The notes beneath the pieces were generated by a model, which made no database searches, was not told the origin of the DNA, and saw nothing but the letters and a program-made list of their open reading frames with translations. 64,000 nt of DNA from Candidatus Firestonebacteria bacterium RIFOXYD2_FULL_39_29. Its GTDB lineage: Bacteria > Oederibacteriota > D2-FULL-39-29. Below, one piece after another: positions 15,393-24,506 of this stretch (the stretch's first letter is position 1; each line of letters begins with the position of its first letter). A program made the position numbers and the translations under genes. The stretch spans positions 1-64,000 of the forward strand of contig MFGV01000091.1 in NCBI GenBank assembly GCA_001778375.1, in the 5' to 3' direction.

Positions 15393-16663
15393 ACCTCTGT
15401 ACCGTCCCCTGTAACATAATGTTTTCTAAAATCTTTTGGAAGCACAAGAAAACCAAAATCCTCTTTTAATAACTGTTTTTTAAACAATGAGACATCAAGT
15501 TTTTGTTTTATGATAAGTCCAAAGATACCGGCTCTTTCAATAATATTTACAAGAACAACCCCGACAATCACATTATCTTTTATTACTATTTTTTTATATT
15601 TACCTTTCTCATTGCAGGAGAGCACCTCATAATCATTAGTCTTCGGATTTGTCAGTCCGAAAGATATAGAAGGCACACCCATGATAGTTACAGAGTTCAT
15701 CGGGAACATTCCGTCATATTCAGTGATCTTTCCGGCCATATTAAACCCGGCTGTCATTCCCTGCCTGGCAGCAACCGGCCAGATGGCTATTACCGAATTG
15801 GCACCGGAAAGAAAATCAGCTCCTTCCGCCACATCACCGGCCGCAAATATATTAGACACAGAACTTTCCATTCTTTCATTCACAACTATCCCGCGGTTAG
15901 CTTTAATGAAGGTGCCTTTTATTAGTTCTAAATTTGGTTTTACGCCTACAGCAACGATCAGAAGCTTCGTCTTTACGGTCTTTCCGGTTGAAAGCACCAC
16001 CCCTTCAAGCTTCTTGCCTTTTGACAGCACTTTTTTTATTGTCGTTTCTTTGAGGAATTCCGAACCGGACTCCTTTAGTTTTTCTTCCAAAAGCGCCGAA
16101 GCCGTCTTGTCAAAAGTATTTGCCAGAAGGCGGTCAGCCATCTCCACTATTTTAATCTTAATTTTCCGGGCAAGGAGCCCTTCTGCCGCTTTCATTCCGA
16201 TAAGACCCGCACCCAGGACAACACACTCCTTGATCTTATTCTTTTCAATATATTTTACAAGTTTCTCAACTTCATCCAATTTGATAAAAGTAAAAACACC
16301 CGCTATATCATCTGAATACCCGTCTATAGGCGGGTTTATCGGTACTCCGCCTGTCGAGATAAGAAGTCTGTCATATTTTATCTTTTCATTTTTTGCCGTG
16401 ATAACATTTTTCCCTTTTTCGTCGATCTTTACAACAGGAGTAGACCAGCGGATATTAACATTCATCTCTTTGGCAAACGAAGCATCTACAAAGCCCAGTT
16501 TATCCTTCTTCACCTTCCCTGCAAGAAAGTAAGAAATAAGAGGTCGTGAATAAATGGAAGCCTCATCTGTTAGCACCATGATCTCACCGGTCTTGTCAAC
16601 CTCACGAATGCTTTTAATAGCATTCACAGCCGCAACCGAGTATCCAATAATAACGTAACGCAT
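15389..16663 (-). CDS. glutamate-synthase-associated NAD(P)/FAD-dependent oxidoreductase
   Basis: The 424-residue flavoprotein of the pyridine nucleotide-disulfide reductase class has an N-terminal FAD-binding start (YVIIGYSVAAVNAIKSI), an internal NAD(P) motif (VVLGAGLIGMKAAEGL, about 145-160) and the second FAD motif NIFAAGDVAEGADF (about 270). No redox-active CxxxxC is visible. It probably feeds electrons from NAD(P)H or ferredoxin through the small Fe-S subunit to the FMN subunit of the split glutamate synthase. The ATG lies 7 nt after an AGGAGC SD. The gene directly precedes and overlaps the GXGXG gene. Confidence 0.88.
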   Translation of the reverse strand: MRYVIIGYSVAAVNAIKSIREVDKTGEIMVLTDEASIYSRPLISYFLAGKVKKDKLGFVDASFAKEMNVNIRWSTPVVKIDEKGKNVITAKNEKIKYDRLLISTGGVPINPPIDGYSDDIAGVFTFIKLDEVEKLVKYIEKNKIKECVVLGAGLIGMKAAEGLLARKIKIKIVEMADRLLANTFDKTASALLEEKLKESGSEFLKETTIKKVLSKGKKLEGVVLSTGKTVKTKLLIVAVGVKPNLELIKGTFIKANRGIVVNERMESSVSNIFAAGDVAEGADFLSGANSVIAIWPVAARQGMTAGFNMAGKITEYDGMFPMNSVTIMGVPSISFGLTNPKTNDYEVLSCNEKGKYKKIVIKDNVIVGVVLVNIIERAGIFGLIIKQKLDVSLFKKQLLKEDFGFLVLPKDFRKHYVTGDGTEV

Positions 16664-16684
16664 AACAGCTCCTTTTTAACGACC

Positions 16685-16826
16685 GTCTAAAAGTCCATAA
16701 AGTCTATAAGGTTCATAACGTCTCACATTAAGGTAGTATTATTATATTGTCATTGCGAGGGCGTTTTTTGCCCGAAGCAATCTTCATTAAATTGTCAATT
16801 GTCATTCGTAAATCGTAAATTCTTTT
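16685..16826. repeat. degenerate-arm repeat with TCATTGCGAGG hairpin, family C
   Basis: The left part is AAAGTCCATAAAGTCTATAA-like words, then the core CACATTAAGGTAGTATT (16724-16740), then TCATTGCGAGG...CCCGAAGCAATCTTC (16750-16785) around a GGGC-GTTTTTT-GCCC stem. The right part is ATTGTCAATTGTCATTCG words ending in the stop codon of the 4Fe-4S gene (16828-16826). The TCATTGCGAGG...GAAGCAATC string resembles a repeat I know from unrelated bacteria. Confidence 0.75.
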
Positions 16827-17263
16827 CAGACTTCCTTTAAAACAATCGCTTCATTCGGACAATGTTCTACACACGACGGTATTTCTCTTCCGGCGCAGAA
16901 ATCACATTTACTTCCTACTTTCTTATTCTTTAGATCCGGTTTAACCGCGCCAAAGGGGCATACCATAATACACATCCAGCAGCCGACGCATTTATCCTCA
17001 TCATGCAATACTATACCGTTCTTGTCTTTATACATGGCAGAAGTCAGACATGCTTCCACACAAGGCGCATCCTTACAATGCCTGCACTGCAAAGCAAAAG
17101 TCGTATATCCCTGCTCTTCAATCACAAGCGAAGAAAGCGGGGCACCTCCGGCAGACTTAAAAGTCTTAATAATATTCTTCGAAGGCGAGTGCGCCGTAGC
17201 ACAATGTATCTCGCAGAGGCGGCAGCCTAAACAGTATTCTTCTCGGATTACTATTTTTTTCAT
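16826..17263 (-). CDS. 4Fe-4S dicluster ferredoxin-like subunit
   Basis: The 145-residue HycB/HydN-like iron-sulfur protein has four cysteine motifs: CLGCRLCEIHC (15-25), CRHCKDAPCVEAC (about 59-71), CVGCWMCIMVCPFGAV (about 91-106) and CDFCAGREIPSCVEHCP (about 119-135). They can hold up to four 4Fe-4S clusters. It lies between the FMN synthase subunit and the FAD subunit of the split glutamate synthase, so it most likely carries electrons between them. Its stop codon is formed by the end of the neighbouring repeat. Confidence 0.9.
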   Translation of the reverse strand: MKKIVIREEYCLGCRLCEIHCATAHSPSKNIIKTFKSAGGAPLSSLVIEEQGYTTFALQCRHCKDAPCVEACLTSAMYKDKNGIVLHDEDKCVGCWMCIMVCPFGAVKPDLKNKKVGSKCDFCAGREIPSCVEHCPNEAIVLKEV

Positions 17264-17304
17264 GTCGTTTTCCTTATCTTCAATCTATTCTTTTTAAGTC
17301 AGCC

Positions 17305-17530
17305 GTTGCACGTTACACGTTACACGTTATCACGTTACTCAAGTAAAAGCTCGTCCATAAAGGTCTATAACAGTCTTACATTAATGTAGTATTTATTTTA
17401 TTAAACAACTCCTAAATATGAACCTAGTCCCAAGAACCTAGAACCGTTCTCATTCAATATCGCGGATTTTTCTCCCGCGCACATTATCTATTCTCGATTG
17501 TCGATTTTCTATTTTCTGGTAATTTTGCTA
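17305..17530. repeat. degenerate-arm repeat, compound, inside glutamate synthase operon
   Basis: Successive blocks: CGTTACACGTTACACG words (17307-17340), CCATAAAGGTCTATAAC words, the core ACATTAATGTAGTAT...AACAACTCCTAAAT (17378-17417), CCTAGTCCCAAGAACCTAG words, a CGCGG/CCCGCG hairpin (17461-17480) and TCGATTGTCGATTTTC words, ending before the FMN subunit stop at 17537. No gene is seen in this 273-bp gap. Confidence 0.75.
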
Positions 17531-17536
17531 ACAAAA

Positions 17537-19030
17537 TTACCAAGCTTCTCCTGCATGCTTGATGCCTAATAACTCAAGTTCCATAGGCGACAGATCGACC
17601 CCGCGCAGTTGTCCGCGGTTGCCTCTGAGCGACTCCACGGCATTGATTCCCATTCCGCCTAGCATTTCTTTTATTTCTAACGACCAGGCGCGAAGAAGGT
17701 TATGGGCTCTTCTTGCCCCGATCTCAGGATTTAACCTCTTTTTCAGGTAAGGGTCCTGCGTGGCAATACCCCAGTTACACTTTCCCGTATAACATTTCTG
17801 ACAAAGATGACAACCGATGGAAATAAGCGCAGAGCTTCCAATATACACCGCATCCGCTCCGAGAGCGATTGCTTTTATAACATCGCCCGAAGATCTGAAA
17901 CCACCGGCCGCTATCAAAGAAGCTTGATTTCGAATCCCTTCTTCCCGAAGGCGCTGGTCAACAACTCCGATCGCAAGTTCTATAGGTATTCCCACATTAT
18001 CTCTTATCACCGAAGGAGCCGCTCCTGTGCCGCCTCTTATTCCGTCAATGACTACAAAATCCGCGCCGGCTCTTACAATACCTGAAGCAATAGGAGCAAC
18101 GTTATGAACCGCCGCGATCTTAACGCCTACAGGTTTTTTATATCTGGTTGCCTCTTTTAACGCATAAACCAGCTGTTTTAGATCTTCAATAGAATAAATA
18201 TCATGATGAGGAGCCGGAGAAATAGCATCCGAACCCACAGGAATTCTTCTGGTCTTTGATACTTCTTCGTCAACCTTCTCTCCGGGTAAATGCCCGCCAA
18301 TCCCGGGTTTTGCTCCCTGCCCTATTTTAATCTCAATCGCGGCAGCTGATTCAAGATACCGCATATCCACGCCGAACCTTCCGGAAGCAACCTGGACAAT
18401 AACCCTGCCGGCATAAGGTCTCAAATCTTCATGAAGTCCGCCTTCACCGGTGTTCCAGTAAGTACCGTATTTTACCGCAGCCATAGCCAGAGACTTTTGC
18501 GCGTTTAAAGATATTGAGCCATAGCTCATCGCCGAGAACATAATAGGTGTTTCTAAGACCAGTTGGGGAAACGGTTTATCATCTTTCCTGTAAATATCCG
18601 GTTTTTTGCCGAGGAAAGTCTTTAACTCCATCGGTTCGCGAAGAGGATCAATGGACGGATTCGTCACCTGGGAAGCATTCAACGTAATGTGATCAAAATA
18701 TTCTTTATACTTTTTGTCACTGCCCATGCCGGTAAGAAGTATACCGCCAGTTTCGGCCTGTTTAATAACACCGTAAACATCTCTGGAAGCCCAGTGAGCA
18801 TTTTCTTTTATCTGAGGAAGTTCTTTTTCAATTATGAGCGCCCCGGTAGGGCACATATCTTCGCAAAAATGACAGCCGACACACTTCTCATCGTAGGAAG
18901 TAATGATCTCGGTTTCAGGATCGTACTCATGTGTATCATTACTACACATCCTTACGCAGGCCTGGCAATTTATACATTTGTCCATGGCTCTTTTAATCTT
19001 AAACTCTGTCCTGAACTTTGATTTTGCCAT
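17537..19030 (-). CDS. gltB: glutamate synthase FMN/Fe-S synthase subunit (GltB domain 2)
   Basis: This 497-residue enzyme subunit forms glutamate from 2-oxoglutarate and ammonia. An N-terminal ferredoxin domain (CINCQACVRMC about 18-28; CVGCHFCEDMCP about 51-62) precedes the FMN-binding TIM barrel. Visible barrel motifs are GEGGLHEDL (about 196), KIGQGAKPGIGGHLPGEKV, GGTGAAPSVIRD and GGFRSSGDVIKAIALGADA. The cysteine triad CHLCQKCYTGKCNWG (about 408-422) is the 3Fe-4S ligand region. It is the archaeal-type organisation, with ferredoxin fused to the synthase and the amidotransferase separate. It starts 1 nt after the amidotransferase stop. Confidence 0.95.
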   Translation of the reverse strand: MAKSKFRTEFKIKRAMDKCINCQACVRMCSNDTHEYDPETEIITSYDEKCVGCHFCEDMCPTGALIIEKELPQIKENAHWASRDVYGVIKQAETGGILLTGMGSDKKYKEYFDHITLNASQVTNPSIDPLREPMELKTFLGKKPDIYRKDDKPFPQLVLETPIMFSAMSYGSISLNAQKSLAMAAVKYGTYWNTGEGGLHEDLRPYAGRVIVQVASGRFGVDMRYLESAAAIEIKIGQGAKPGIGGHLPGEKVDEEVSKTRRIPVGSDAISPAPHHDIYSIEDLKQLVYALKEATRYKKPVGVKIAAVHNVAPIASGIVRAGADFVVIDGIRGGTGAAPSVIRDNVGIPIELAIGVVDQRLREEGIRNQASLIAAGGFRSSGDVIKAIALGADAVYIGSSALISIGCHLCQKCYTGKCNWGIATQDPYLKKRLNPEIGARRAHNLLRAWSLEIKEMLGGMGINAVESLRGNRGQLRGVDLSPMELELLGIKHAGEAW

Positions 19031-19031
19031 A

Positions 19032-20150
19032 TTATTTATCGTCCTTTAGTTCCACAATTACCGGCTCGCCTGAGTTCGGCATCCAGATCTCATCCAGCTC
19101 CCAATTCACACATCTTATAGCAGCTTCTTCAGAGGCAATGTAAACATTATCTCCTTTTCTGCCGGCAACCAGAGGTCTTAGCTTTGTCCTGTCATTTAGA
19201 CCTATCATTGTTTTATTGGTAGCAACTATAATCGCAAACGGCCCGTTCAAAAGCGCCGGGCCATAGATCATTCTCAGCCTTGTATAATACTCTTTCTTTT
19301 CAGGATCTTCCCTTTCCACCTGCGACCAGAAAGGCGCAGCAAGTACATTTGCCGCATCATCATAGGAAAGCCCGTGCTTTCTGACAAGAAGGTCAAAGAG
19401 ATATGAAATAACTTCAGTATCTGTGGAGAGCGTGCAGTAATAACCGAAATTTTCAAGATATCTTCTGTTAATTCCGTAAGAGGAGATCTCTCCGTTATGC
19501 ACGACGGTCCAGGAGAGAATCCCGAAAGGATGCGCACCGCCCCACCAGGCTACAGAGTTGGTAGGGAACCTGTTATGAGCCGTCCAGAGATAACCTTTGT
19601 ACTCCGGTATCCTGTAAAACTCCGCAATCTCATCCGGATTCCCTACACCTTTAAAAGCACCCATATCTTTTCCTGATGAAAAAACAAAAGCATCTCCAAT
19701 CTCACGGTTAATGAACATTACCTTCTCAAGAACATAATCTTCCTCGGCAACTTCGCGTTTTCCGGTCTTTTCCAGTAAAGGCATCAATAACTCTTCTTTT
19801 GGCTGTAAAAAATATCTTCTGAGAATCGGCATATTATGAAGCGTCTTTACAAATTTTGTCGGGATAGGTTCCTTGAGAGCAACTTCGAAGTTCTTTTCTA
19901 TATATGCTTCCGCCGCTTCAAGCGAACTTTCTTTGCCGTACATAACATGAAAACAATAATGGTCTTTATGATCAGGATAGATCCCATAAGCTGCAAAACC
20001 GCTCCCCAGTCCGTTACCGCGGAACATCATATTGCATATACTGGTAACAATATCATCACCGGTCATCCTGACACCTTTAGTATTCATAATCCCGGTAACT
20101 CCGCAGGCAGAAGGAACCCTATGTTTTCTCTCATCTATATGTATTACCAT
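19032..20150 (-). CDS. glutamate synthase amidotransferase subunit (GltB domain 1)
   Basis: The 372-residue class II (Ntn) glutamine amidotransferase releases ammonia from glutamine for the synthase subunit. The likely nucleophile is Cys16 in RVPSACGVTGIMNTKG, preceded by a short 15-residue propeptide-like stretch. LWTAHNRFPTNSVAWWGGAHP (about 190-210) and VVHNGEISSYGINRRYLE are the conserved substrate loops. It is the first gene of the five-gene operon (amidotransferase, synthase, Fe-S, FAD, GXGXG). The SD before ATG 20150 is only moderate (AGGGAG). A promoter and an intrinsic terminator lie in its leader. Confidence 0.93.
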   Translation of the reverse strand: MVIHIDERKHRVPSACGVTGIMNTKGVRMTGDDIVTSICNMMFRGNGLGSGFAAYGIYPDHKDHYCFHVMYGKESSLEAAEAYIEKNFEVALKEPIPTKFVKTLHNMPILRRYFLQPKEELLMPLLEKTGKREVAEEDYVLEKVMFINREIGDAFVFSSGKDMGAFKGVGNPDEIAEFYRIPEYKGYLWTAHNRFPTNSVAWWGGAHPFGILSWTVVHNGEISSYGINRRYLENFGYYCTLSTDTEVISYLFDLLVRKHGLSYDDAANVLAAPFWSQVEREDPEKKEYYTRLRMIYGPALLNGPFAIIVATNKTMIGLNDRTKLRPLVAGRKGDNVYIASEEAAIRCVNWELDEIWMPNSGEPVIVELKDDK

Positions 20151-20204
20151 TCGATAACTCCCTTACTGAAAAGATTCCACCGATAATCGACTCAAACATC
20201 TTTT

Positions 20205-20249
20205 TCAAAAAAAAAGGTGTTTATGCTAGTCTTTCACATAAACACCTTT
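20205..20249 (-). terminator. intrinsic terminator in the glutamate synthase leader
   Basis: A perfect 13-bp stem on the minus strand, AAAGGTGTTTATG (20249... side) and CATAAACACCTTT (20225-20213), is followed by a long T run. It could simply end the transcript of the PorV-like gene upstream. It also lies downstream of a good promoter (20306-20278) and before the amidotransferase gene, so attenuation is possible. Confidence 0.85.
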
Positions 20250-20277
20250 GTCCAGATACAACACTGTATCTATATAA

Positions 20278-20306
20278 GATATACCACGCTTTTTACCTAT
20301 TGTCAA
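20278..20306 (-). promoter_or_regulatory. promoter of the split glutamate synthase operon
   Basis: TTGACA (20306-20301), a 17-nt spacer, TATATC (20283-20278). The expected start near 20271 gives a 120-nt leader that contains a GATACA/TGTATC hairpin followed by the intrinsic terminator. Confidence 0.65.
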
Positions 20307-20379
20307 CAGAAAATACCGCTTTCCCCTGATAGAATTCATTTTTTATAAACTATTTTGATAGTTTGAACGAATTTAGATG

Positions 20380-21324
20380 TTAGAACTTTACAGTTGTAGA
20401 TATAAAATGGCTTCCAATAGTTCCTTCCATAGAGCCGTTCAAGGAATATCTGAAGGCATAATCAATCTGCAATAGACATGCGGTCTTAAATACAATCCAG
20501 CTCATTCCCGCATCAATTTCCATAAAACTATTATTCCCAATTCCCCCGCCGGTTCTAACTGCAAAGGTTTTATCAAAAAACCAGCTTTCCAATCCTCCTA
20601 TAAATTTATAATCCTGACTAAGATTTTTGTAATAATCCAATTCTGCTGATGCAAGAATATTTTTGAAAAACAACAGAGAACCTAAGGATAACGAACAACC
20701 GCCCTTAATTACCGCACACACCTTATCTGTATCTTGAAGATGAATATCAGGTCTATTAATATTATCAACTGTTATCCCGATAGAAAGGTCCCTTGTTATC
20801 TTATAAAGCATTCCGAAATCAAAACTTATTCCAAAAGCTAAATTTCCGTTAACGAACACAGGATCTATCAGAGTATAATCATTTACCGCATAGGTTTTTA
20901 GCATTGCTTTTGCATTAAACCCAAACGAAAATCCTTCAAAAATAATTCTGCCGAAGGAAAACAGAAAAACATTTTCACAATATAAAGATGAGCTGGAATT
21001 CGCCCATCCGACACCCAGTGTGCCGATATTTTTATCAAATGGAAGTACAAAACCCGCAAAATTTTTATTTAGATTATCATCCTGAATGTTCCAGTAAAGT
21101 TTGGAATATAAAGTTACTATTTCGATTTTCTTTAATTGGCTCAAACCGGCAGGATTCCAAAGAATTGCATTAGAATCATCGCTCACCGAAACAAAAGCGC
21201 TTCCCATCCCGATCGGCCTGGCACCCATATATAAACCTTCAAAAGCAGCCTCCAACTGAGATGCAAGAAGCAGGAGCAAGATTATCCCAAAAATATATTT
21301 ATTTCGCAAGAACAACGGTTCCAT
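20380..21324 (-). CDS. PorV/PorQ-like outer membrane beta-barrel protein
   Basis: I place the start at ATG 21324 (314 aa: MEPLFLRNKYIFGIILLLLL), which gives a clean signal peptide; an upstream ATG at 21375 would add 17 residues. The mature part begins AFEGLYMGARPIGMGSAFVS, with DDSNAILWNPAGLSQL (about 55-70), the hallmark of the PorV/PorQ/UPF0164 family, and ends with an aromatic strand. It probably sits in the outer membrane. It overlaps the 3' end of the large secreted-protein gene by 26 bp, so the two are co-expressed. PorV-type proteins help export CTD-bearing proteins in type IX secretion; here that is only a hypothesis. Confidence 0.82.
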   Translation of the reverse strand: MEPLFLRNKYIFGIILLLLLASQLEAAFEGLYMGARPIGMGSAFVSVSDDSNAILWNPAGLSQLKKIEIVTLYSKLYWNIQDDNLNKNFAGFVLPFDKNIGTLGVGWANSSSSLYCENVFLFSFGRIIFEGFSFGFNAKAMLKTYAVNDYTLIDPVFVNGNLAFGISFDFGMLYKITRDLSIGITVDNINRPDIHLQDTDKVCAVIKGGCSLSLGSLLFFKNILASAELDYYKNLSQDYKFIGGLESWFFDKTFAVRTGGGIGNNSFMEIDAGMSWIVFKTACLLQIDYAFRYSLNGSMEGTIGSHFISTTVKF

Positions 21325-23548
21325 TTTTAATTTTATCCCCTGATTTAACCTGGTAAATGTACAATCCACCTTCAACTAAAGCACCATTATTATTTGTCCC
21401 ATCCCAGTAAGGCGTAAGCCCTTTTGTCACTGTTATTTCCTTTACCAAACTATTCAGCTGACTGTATATTTTGATAGTCGCATCAATGTCATTCGGTTCA
21501 AAATAAAAGTAAACCCTGTCATTTTTATTGTCATTATTCGGAGTAAAAGGATTCGGGGAAGTTTCAATAAAACTGAAAGTCGAAGCATTACTTGAAGGCA
21601 TAATAGCATATTTACAAAGCTGTTCAACTTTAACCGTAATAGTTTGATTTAAAGTATTAACTGTCCCTCCTATTTTGACCCATTTTACTCCGTTATGATA
21701 ATATACAGCTAATTTATCCTTCACTTCAGCCGGAACTATCTCAGTGTTGGCAATATAACTATTTATTACATTGTAATGCAAAACAATAGTCACTGGAATA
21801 TTGAGTTTGCAACTTGGTTTAAACTCAAAACCGAACCCCTGTTTTTCAGGAATGCTTATTGGTTCAATACTGACCTGTTCATTATTTATAAATGCTCCGG
21901 GTGGAATAACTATTTTAGTGGCAGGATCCATATTGAAACATACCTCACCGCCAATATCATTTGAAACTGTTGTTGTTTTAGTTGGAAACGGCATAAATTG
22001 AGGCGGACAGCTGTCAAAACTATTCGCATATTTTCTTTTCGCGTTGTAATCATAATAGAGCTGATACATAGTGCCAGGATGCATATTTAAAATAGGAGCA
22101 GTAGTGCCATCATAATAAAAAACAGACCCAACAAGATTAACCGTATTTAAGCCAAAATAATATATACCATCCCCGGAATAACCTCCGACCCCTCCGGTTA
22201 CCATCATGCCAAGTTCTCTTTCGTCTTTTTTATCTGCCGCAAGACTTAAGAGCGGCAGCCCTGCAGGATTGTTATTATTAAACGCTGAATATAAAGCAAC
22301 TTTATTTAATTTAAGAGTCTTACCTGAGCCTGAATTACGGAATGAATTATTAATTACAGGATTTGGATAGCTTGGTGCAAAAGTGAAGTCAAACCATATT
22401 AGACCTTCACTTATAATTCCAACGGGTTTAAATTGAATATCGTCATCCGTTCCGTTTACCGTTTTTATTTTCCACCACTCATCGACATTAGTATCTAAAG
22501 AATTAGAATTAATAGGGCCTACGTAAACATCACTGCGGCAAACAATGGTGACCGGCACTTTAGGTACTCCCATTATAACTAACGGTACTTCAGAATATAT
22601 TATTCCGTATTTATTTGGATTATGAGGATCCCTCGGATCGCGGGGACAGTTATTGCTGTCAATCTGATTTAAGTCAAGTTTTACTGCTCTAACTTTCTTT
22701 TGAATGTAGGCACGAACACCCATAGACACATCAAAATCATAACTCCAAATGGATTTTATCACTGACCCGTCCGCAGGTATTAGTCCTTTCGTTCCATCTC
22801 CAAATATAATCTTTCCAGAATTATAATCAACTTGAAAATAATTTCCGGGAATTGTTACAGTTGTAATATCATTATTCGGAGCTATTTGCCATTCATCATC
22901 TGAATTTCCAACCCAAACGCTAACAGGATGAAAAACATAGTCATTAACTATTGGAAATTTTCCAAGACTAAATTGCTGATTAGGAGTTCCATTACTATTG
23001 CCAATTTTCCACTTATCAAATCTTCGGCCTCTCCAACTGTTGGGTGATGGAGCTCCCCAGAACCCGGGAGGATAATTAAACTTAAATCCATTCCATTCCA
23101 TTGGATAAGTAAAAATAAATTTTTTATTTACTCTGTCAATGGTGTAAATGGAAGAATAATTCCAATTTTGATAATAACTTGAAAAAGGAGTAGTATATAG
23201 ATCTGGAGACGCAAAAATTAATAGAAACATATATTTAATGTAATTCATATCTCTCTCTGCAGGAATCTGGATGTCAAATCCACTAATAGTAAAATTTACA
23301 GAAGCACTTATCATCTCATCTGGATTTCCCCATAAACTGTTATTTGTCGTTCCATTAAGGCATTCATTTGTAAGTACGAATACGATCCCTTTTGGATTTG
23401 AAAAGGTAATATGCCAGTCAGGATCCGATAGGCTGAAGTAAGTAGTTACATCTATCGGTGCAGGTAATTTAATATAACATTTTTCTTCCGCGAACAAACA
23501 GCAACAAAACAACAAGGTCATGACATATATGTATATTTTTTTGATCAT
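21299..23548 (-). CDS. large secreted protein with ZU5-like region and FlgD/CHU_C-like C-terminal domain
   Basis: The 749-residue product has a signal peptide (MIKKIYIYVMTLLFCCCLFA). Most of residues 20-520 I do not recognise; they are Asn/Trp/Gly-rich. GGEVCFNMDPATKIVIPPGA at about 550 and the following 90 residues resemble a ZU5-type domain. The C-terminal 95 residues (SPNPFTPNNDNKNDRVYFY ... YWDGTNNNGALVEGGLYIYQ) are a FlgD-Ig/CHU_C-like domain of the kind found at the end of exported proteins in FCB phyla. It overlaps the PorV-like gene downstream. Surface display is an inference. Confidence 0.75.
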   Translation of the reverse strand: MIKKIYIYVMTLLFCCCLFAEEKCYIKLPAPIDVTTYFSLSDPDWHITFSNPKGIVFVLTNECLNGTTNNSLWGNPDEMISASVNFTISGFDIQIPAERDMNYIKYMFLLIFASPDLYTTPFSSYYQNWNYSSIYTIDRVNKKFIFTYPMEWNGFKFNYPPGFWGAPSPNSWRGRRFDKWKIGNSNGTPNQQFSLGKFPIVNDYVFHPVSVWVGNSDDEWQIAPNNDITTVTIPGNYFQVDYNSGKIIFGDGTKGLIPADGSVIKSIWSYDFDVSMGVRAYIQKKVRAVKLDLNQIDSNNCPRDPRDPHNPNKYGIIYSEVPLVIMGVPKVPVTIVCRSDVYVGPINSNSLDTNVDEWWKIKTVNGTDDDIQFKPVGIISEGLIWFDFTFAPSYPNPVINNSFRNSGSGKTLKLNKVALYSAFNNNNPAGLPLLSLAADKKDERELGMMVTGGVGGYSGDGIYYFGLNTVNLVGSVFYYDGTTAPILNMHPGTMYQLYYDYNAKRKYANSFDSCPPQFMPFPTKTTTVSNDIGGEVCFNMDPATKIVIPPGAFINNEQVSIEPISIPEKQGFGFEFKPSCKLNIPVTIVLHYNVINSYIANTEIVPAEVKDKLAVYYHNGVKWVKIGGTVNTLNQTITVKVEQLCKYAIMPSSNASTFSFIETSPNPFTPNNDNKNDRVYFYFEPNDIDATIKIYSQLNSLVKEITVTKGLTPYWDGTNNNGALVEGGLYIYQVKSGDKIKNGTVVLAK

Positions 23549-23693
23549 TTTCTCCCTGATAAATGTATGCTTCTAAAATTTCACTCCTAATTAATTATAG
23601 CACATCACATAAGCTTTTCCATCAAAAATCATATACACATCAATGTCTTAAACAATATTTGGTTATTAACTAATTTTATTCCAGTATTAATCC

Positions 23694-24479
23694 CTATTTT
23701 TTCTCTTCAGCTTGTTTTATTATATCAAGGATCTCTTTCACGGGAATTATTGAAGTCACCATGGAATTTGACATTCCGAGGCTCTTTGTATCCTCTTCAC
23801 TGGTGCTTCTTGAAACGCTAAGACCTGCGAATTTCCCTTGCTGGTTAAAGAGTATACAGCCCATAGGCAGTCCGCCTTCCACCAAAAAGAGTTCTTCCGG
23901 TTTTGTAATATTGCAATTCACAGAGGTGGATACAAAACTAAGTTCCCTGTTGTAATCTTTTGAAAGCCTAAAGAAAGCCAGCATTTTGTCGAAGAGCGCG
24001 GGCTTTGCCAGTTCTTTGACCTCAAAAAAGTCTAATTTTTCACCGGGCTTTTCAGGTTTTATTATCGCCAGATCCAGGTCTTTATCGGTAATTACAAGTT
24101 TTGCCTGAACTTCTTTTCCGTTGATTAAAACATATTTAATGTCGTCAATGCTGCTTGTCATTTTTTTCAGGTTAGAAGCTTGAGAACCCATACCCAGAGA
24201 AGAAAACATTTTTATCAAATACTTGACCGGATCTATACTGGAATAGGCGGCAAGCACCATGCCGTTTTCATTTATGACAATTCCCTGAGATTCTAACTTT
24301 ATCTCTTCCTTTTGATTCCTTATTAACGTACTCGCCACAACCTTCAAACTTACTATCCTTGACTTGCCCTTTTCAATAACTTGTCTTCCGGATTCAGTTA
24401 TTTCGTCTGAAAATATATATTGAGCCATAAACACCAGCGTAAAAACTCCCGTCAAGAACCTGAGCAGCTTCTTCTTCAT
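23694..24479 (-). CDS. secreted HtrA-like pseudoprotease
   Basis: The 261-residue protein has a signal peptide (about 1-24) and a trypsin-like fold core: SQGIVINENGMVLAAYSSID (65-84) aligns with the GSGVxISxDGYxxTNYHV segment of HtrA, DKDLDLAIIK (132-141) with the catalytic Asp region, and VEGGLPMGCILFNQQGKFAG (200-219) with the LPGNSGGPLxNxxGEIIG segment. The His is replaced (AAYSS) and the Ser motif is lost (GGLPMG), so it should lack protease activity. It is encoded 27 nt downstream of the active HtrA gene and probably acts with it as a partner or substrate adaptor (inference). Confidence 0.75.
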   Translation of the reverse strand: MKKKLLRFLTGVFTLVFMAQYIFSDEITESGRQVIEKGKSRIVSLKVVASTLIRNQKEEIKLESQGIVINENGMVLAAYSSIDPVKYLIKMFSSLGMGSQASNLKKMTSSIDDIKYVLINGKEVQAKLVITDKDLDLAIIKPEKPGEKLDFFEVKELAKPALFDKMLAFFRLSKDYNRELSFVSTSVNCNITKPEELFLVEGGLPMGCILFNQQGKFAGLSVSRSTSEEDTKSLGMSNSMVTSIIPVKEILDIIKQAEEKK

Positions 24480-24506
24480 TTTTCTCTCCCCCTTTGTAAT
24501 TTATTT

